Made by a program: the position numbers and the translations under genes. Under the pieces are notes generated by a model, which was not told where the DNA came from, searched no databases, and saw only the letters and a program-made list of their open reading frames with translations. A DNA stretch of 32,226 nucleotides from Dehalococcoidia bacterium (lineage in GTDB: Bacteria > Chloroflexota > Dehalococcoidia > DSTF01 > JALHUB01). The first letter of the stretch is position 1; the number at the start of each line of letters is the position of its first letter. Of this stretch, positions 29,658-32,226 are shown in pieces. Location of the stretch: assembly GCA_022865685.1 (NCBI GenBank), contig JALHUB010000301.1, forward strand, positions 1-32,226, given 5' to 3'.

Positions 29658-29795
29658 TGATATTCTGCGCGCCGCGGGAGACAGTCGCAACGCCCCGCAG
29701 TAAGGTGCGTGTTCAAGCCTCTCCCAGGATGGACTGAGCCGATGCGACCGTGCCGTCGCGCACTCGTGGCCTGAGCCGACATAACGCACGGCCGC

Positions 29796-29823
29796 TTGAC
29801 AAGCGCTTCGCCGCAGCTATACT
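29796..29823 (+). promoter_or_regulatory. Promoter of HTH-PAS regulator copy 1
   Basis: TTGACA (29796-29801, perfect) and TATACT (29818-29823) are separated by 16 bases. The same arrangement recurs at 30632-30659. The leader would be about 120 bases, containing a short ORF. Confidence 0.65.
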
Positions 29824-29890
29824 TTAGGCGCTGGCATCTCGCGCCTGACCATCCCCGCTTGCCGATGCCGCCAACAGGGAGGTTGCGCGG

Positions 29891-29956
29891 ATGCATGTTG
29901 CCGCTGTCCCGCCACTCCAACCCTGTGCCGCTGCGTCCTCATCGGAGGCGACGTGA
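29891..29956 (+). CDS. Possible leader ORF of regulator copy 1 (21 codons)
   Basis: ATG 29891 is preceded by GGGAGG at 8 bases. The frame stops with TGA that overlaps the regulator's GTG start as GTGA. The regulator's own GGAGG lies inside this ORF, so translation of the leader could control or couple regulator translation. Copy 2 has the same structure; that agreement partly reflects the recent duplication and is not independent proof. The peptide starts MHVAAV and is not family-like. Confidence 0.3.
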   Translation: MHVAAVPPLQPCAAASSSEAT

Positions 29957-30501
29957 AAAGCGATGGGAAGTGGGACAAGCTCGACCCCCGCGAGCGGCAA
30001 ATCGCTGAGCTCCTGCTGCAGGGGAAGAGCAACGCGGCTATCTGCGCAGAGGTCTTCCTATCCAGAGCACGCGTTCAGGACTGCATCAAGGGGATCTTGA
30101 TCAAGACGGGAGCAGACAGCACGAGAGGCGCTATCGCTCTGCTCGTTGGGGAGAGGGAGACCCTATCCCTGCTCCGCGTGCTGGAGCAAGCGTCAGACGG
30201 TGTGATAATCATACAAGATCGACTTGTGAAGTTCGCCAATAGGGCCATGGAATCGATCCACGAGTATGAACCCAACGGAATGACGGGGAAGTACTTCTTA
30301 GACCTGATTGCTCCCGCATCCAGGGATGTTATGAGCAAGCGTTATGAACTGAGAGTGCAGGGTGAGTCTGTTCCTACCACCTATGCGATCAGAATCCTGT
30401 GCAAGGGCGGGCAAGAGAAGGACGCAATGATAGCCAGCGCAGGCCAGATCAGCTACTGCGGCAGGCCTGCCATCCTGGGGATTGTAGTCGAGCGCATATG
30501 A
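29953..30501 (+). CDS. LuxR-type HTH/PAS transcriptional regulator, copy 1
   Basis: The 182-residue protein has an N-terminal LuxR/GerE-type HTH (LDPRERQIAELL at 10-21, recognition helix about 37-49) and a PAS domain at about 72-180 (SDGVIIIQDRLVKFANRAME is its first strand region, named here by residues 81-100). The order HTH then PAS is opposite to most LuxR sensors. There is no receiver domain. The start is GTG 29953 with GGAGG five bases before. Eight of its 15 arginine codons are AGA or AGG. Ligand and targets are unknown; the protein is 182 residues like copy 2 and has the same 38-80 segment. Confidence 0.82.
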   Translation: MKSDGKWDKLDPRERQIAELLLQGKSNAAICAEVFLSRARVQDCIKGILIKTGADSTRGAIALLVGERETLSLLRVLEQASDGVIIIQDRLVKFANRAMESIHEYEPNGMTGKYFLDLIAPASRDVMSKRYELRVQGESVPTTYAIRILCKGGQEKDAMIASAGQISYCGRPAILGIVVERI

Positions 30502-30631
30502 GAGGAACAAGCTCGGGCTCAGTATCCTGTCCTAGACATTTGTCTCATTCTTCGACTTCCTTCGGTAAGGGAATCTGGAGAGACCTTGGCGTCGCGCACT
30601 CGTGGCCTGAGTCGACATAACGCACACCCGC

Positions 30632-30659
30632 TTGACTAGTGCCTCGCCGGAGCTATACT
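30632..30659 (+). promoter_or_regulatory. Promoter of HTH-PAS regulator copy 2
   Basis: TTGACT (30632-30637) and TATACT (30654-30659) are separated by 16 bases, as in copy 1. The one-base change in the -35 and GC differences in the spacer could alter strength. Confidence 0.6.
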
Positions 30660-30724
30660 TAGCGCGTTGGCATCTCGCTCCTGACTATCCCCGCTTGCCG
30701 ATGCCGCCAACAGGAAGGTTGCGG

Positions 30725-30790
30725 ATGCATCTTGCCGCTGTCCTGCTACTCCAACCCTGTGCCGGCGTGTGCTCATCGGAGGCGACGTGA
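30725..30790 (+). CDS. Possible leader ORF of regulator copy 2 (21 codons)
   Basis: ATG 30725 is preceded by GGAAGG at 6 bases. It encodes 21 residues beginning MHLAAVLLL and ends in a TGA overlapping the GTG of the regulator. The length equals that in copy 1 despite small indels upstream of the ATG. No family is recognised and expression is unproven. Confidence 0.3.
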   Translation: MHLAAVLLLQPCAGVCSSEAT

Positions 30791-31335
30791 TAAGCGACTG
30801 GAAGTGGGACACGCTCGACCCCACTGAGCGGCACATCGCTGAGCTTCTAGTGCAGGGGAAGAGCAACGTGGCCATCTGTGCAGAGGTCTTCCTATGCAGA
30901 GCACGCGTTCAGGACTGCATCAAGGGGATCTTGATCAAGACGGGAGCAGACAGCACGAGAGGCGCTATCGCTCTGCTCGTTGGGGAGAGGGAGACCCTAT
31001 CCCTACTTCGCGTGCTGGAGCAAGCGACGGACGGCGTGGTAATCATACAAGATCGACTTGTGAAGTTCGCCAATAGGGCCCTGGAAAGGATCCACTGTTA
31101 TGAACCCAACGGAATGGTGGGGATGCCCTTCGTAGAGCTGTCAGCTCCGGGATCTAGGAGCGCCACGATCAATCACTACGAACGGAGAATGCGGGGTGAG
31201 CCAGCTCCTACCAGCTATGCGATCAGAATCCTTTGCAGGGATGGGCAAGAGAAGGACGCAATGGTAGCCAGCGCGGGCCAGATCAGTTACTGCGGCAGGC
31301 CTGCCATCCTGGGGATTGTAGTCGAGCGCACATGA
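30787..31335 (+). CDS. LuxR-type HTH/PAS transcriptional regulator, copy 2
   Basis: This 182-residue paralogue of copy 1 keeps the same HTH then PAS order; GTG 30787 is chosen to match copy 1 and its GGAGG. Residues 38-80, including most of the recognition helix, are identical in both proteins (residue 37 is Cys here, Ser there). By contrast, 19 of 33 residues at 111-143 in the PAS domain differ, for instance YF to PF in the first changed loop. The two copies may therefore share DNA targets but sense different signals or no signal. No stop codons or frameshifts are visible in either copy. Confidence 0.82.
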   Translation: MISDWKWDTLDPTERHIAELLVQGKSNVAICAEVFLCRARVQDCIKGILIKTGADSTRGAIALLVGERETLSLLRVLEQATDGVVIIQDRLVKFANRALERIHCYEPNGMVGMPFVELSAPGSRSATINHYERRMRGEPAPTSYAIRILCRDGQEKDAMVASAGQISYCGRPAILGIVVERT

Positions 31336-31363
31336 GAGGAAAAGGCTCGGGCTCAGCATCCTG

Positions 31364-31402
31364 CAGACCGCTCGGTCTGTGACTGGTAGCCTCCAACATA
31401 TG
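31364..31402. repeat. Extra segment with palindrome in copy 2 tail
   Basis: Copy 1 goes straight from ATCCTG to TCCTAGACA, while copy 2 has 39 bases between these anchors. They begin with the palindrome CAGACCG-CT-CGGTCTG (31364-31379). It is either an insertion in copy 2 or a deletion in copy 1. Confidence 0.55.
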
Positions 31403-31907
31403 TCCTAGACACTTGTCTCATTCTTTGGCTCCACTTGTCATAGAACCCCTCACTGGGATTGACAAGCCGTGCGGCGCCTTCTACGTTTGGGGTGGGTCCA
31501 GCGCTTGCGTTGGAATCGCGCGGGAGACGCCCCCAAGGAAGCAGCCTGGCAAGGATGCCGTCTGCCTCCTACTGGTTGGGGTGTCTCTTCCGTGCAACAA
31601 GCGTCAACTGGTGGCCCACTCGACTTGTACTCTCCCCGCCTTGGACAGCTGTTTGCTGTCTTGACCCCGTGGCAGAGGGCATCGATGCTTGGTCGTGGTG
31701 TATCTACGACGCACGCCGCCGGCGCTGCGGCGCCCAGGCTGGGCATGAGGGCGCGCCGCAGGCCTCCTTCGAGAATGGGAAGAACCCGCCCATCGTCCTC
31801 TGCCGCCATCATGACTGTTGCGGTGAGGATGCTGTTCCCGTTCCCGTCGGGGGCCGGCGCGGCGCGCCGTTGAGGCTAGGCGGGCTTCCCGCGTGGTTAA
31901 CAATAGG

Positions 31908-31965
31908 GGTCCGGCATTTCCGCGATGGGCGGCAGCGCGAAGAAGCGCGCGGTGTGCCGCCGGAC
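31908..31965 (+). other. Structured leader upstream of the secreted-protein gene
   Basis: GTCCGGC (31908-31914) can pair with GCCGGAC (31959-31965). Alternatively GGCGGCA (31928-31934) can pair with TGCCGCC (31955-31961) around a GCGC/GCGC inner stem. The two pairings share bases, so they could be alternative folds. It ends 31 bases before the next ATG. I recognise no riboswitch class. Confidence 0.4.
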
Positions 31966-31996
31966 AAACAATAAATGTGAAGGGGGAGCACAAACA

Positions 31997-32226
31997 ATGA
32001 AAAAGATGCGTTGGATAGCAATGGTGGTGGTGGTGGTGGCTGTGAGCTTGTTGGGTCTGACCTCATTCGCTGCGCGCACCAGTGCGGGCAGCATTCTGGC
32101 GGTGGTTGGGCCAATCTTCATCCCTGCCCAAGATGATATCGGCACCTGTAATAATACTTGGGCTGTGGACAGCTTCAACAAGACCTATACGATTACCAAC
32201 GTCAGCGGGAACACGTACGATATACA
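31997..32226 (+). CDS. Secreted protein, N-terminal part (partial)
   Basis: Seventy-six codons are visible before the right edge. Residues 1-31 form a signal peptide (MKKMRW, then a Val/Leu-rich core, then an AAR cleavage area). The Val run is encoded by five consecutive GTG codons. AGGGGGAG stands 8 bases before ATG 31997. The mature part begins polar (DDIGTCNNTW); no family can be named from so short a piece. Confidence 0.75.
   Translation, partial: MKKMRWIAMVVVVVAVSLLGLTSFAARTSAGSILAVVGPIFIPAQDDIGTCNNTWAVDSFNKTYTITNVSGNTYDI

Larger units (their letters stand above)
29755..30556 (+). repeat. Tandem duplication unit, copy 1
   Basis: This unit and 30591-31428 are direct repeats in tandem. 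Both hold a shared upstream stretch, a promoter, a leader with a possible short ORF, a regulator gene and a tail ending near TTGTCTCATTCTT. The offset is 836 bases at the start and 834 in the gene owing to small indels in the leader. The unit contains the region 29588-29952 that otherwise has no long gene. Confidence 0.85.
30591..31428 (+). repeat. Tandem duplication unit, copy 2
   Basis: This is the second unit, with the same promoter, leader, gene and tail as 29755-30556. A block of 108 bases (30063-30170 and 30897-31004) is identical between copies. Copy 2 carries 39 extra bases after the gene (31364-31402). Between the two units lie about 34 bases that look unrelated to either. Confidence 0.85.
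31336..31996. other. Region without a convincing gene
   Basis: About 660 bases. Reading frames on both strands are present but none has plausible protein composition or a ribosome site that I trust. It holds the tail of duplication copy 2 (to 31428), the 39-base extra segment, and a structured element near its right end (31908-31965). A decayed gene is possible. Confidence 0.5.

Noticed and set aside
29523-29789. Minus-strand frame containing SLEGFEPPTRCLE across the tRNA
   Set aside because: This peptide is the usual false translation of the antisense strand of a tRNA gene and its flank.
31413-31993. Several overlapping frames in the gene-poor right end
   Set aside because: They have unlikely composition (rich in Arg, Cys, Trp or Pro), no supported ribosome site and no family features.

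Overview
This is a GC-rich bacterial chromosome segment, gene-dense and with no complete mobile element. The gene content (F-type ATP synthase operon beginning with a small AtpI/AtpZ-like gene, murA-mreB, Rex, RemA-gmk, a CoA-transferase/DUF35/thiolase set, a DUF6391-like protein) suggests Chloroflexota, perhaps a Dehalococcoidia-like lineage that makes peptidoglycan. No rRNA is present, so the placement is an inference from gene families and style only.

Layout. 1-2638 (minus): a MoxR ATPase, DUF58 protein and TgpA-type transglutaminase, the last cut by the window edge. 2842-6220: a methyltransferase, a membrane PH-like protein, a minimal zincin with a small membrane partner, and a MATE exporter. 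6494-9934 (plus): a four-gene acyl-CoA cassette (two CoA-transferase subunits, a DUF35 zinc-ribbon/OB protein and an SCP2-type thiolase) behind a strong sigma-70-like promoter. 10099-10734: rex, with a promoter overlapped by a near-consensus Rex operator. 10748-20428 (minus): the ATP synthase operon (AtpI/AtpZ-like gene, then B-E-F-H-A-G-D-C) followed by murA and mreB. A second, weaker Rex-like site lies over the -10 of the atp promoter. 20580-25091 (minus): a compact run of M50 protease, HD protein, tyrA, aroA, remA and gmk. 25225-29504 (plus): a zinc-ribbon membrane protein, a DedA protein that seems to start at CTG, a beta-propeller protein, a lysozyme-like/BACON secreted protein and a DUF6391-like protein.

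29512 to the end differs from the rest. After a tRNA-Arg(UCU) comes an approximately 0.8-kb tandem direct duplication. Each copy carries its own promoter, a possible 21-codon leader ORF and a 182-residue regulator with an N-terminal LuxR-type HTH and a C-terminal PAS domain. Copy 1 is poorer in G+C than housekeeping genes here (49% over 30181-30360 against 65% over 14401-14580, my counts) and uses AGA/AGG for about half its arginines. The HTH segment is identical between copies while part of the PAS domain has diverged strongly. After about 660 bases without a convincing gene, the window ends in the start of a secreted protein preceded by a structured leader.

The clearest working theme is redox and energy control: Rex senses NADH/NAD+, appears to control itself and may control ATP synthase. 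The least explained and most interesting part is the duplicated HTH-PAS regulator unit beside the tRNA.
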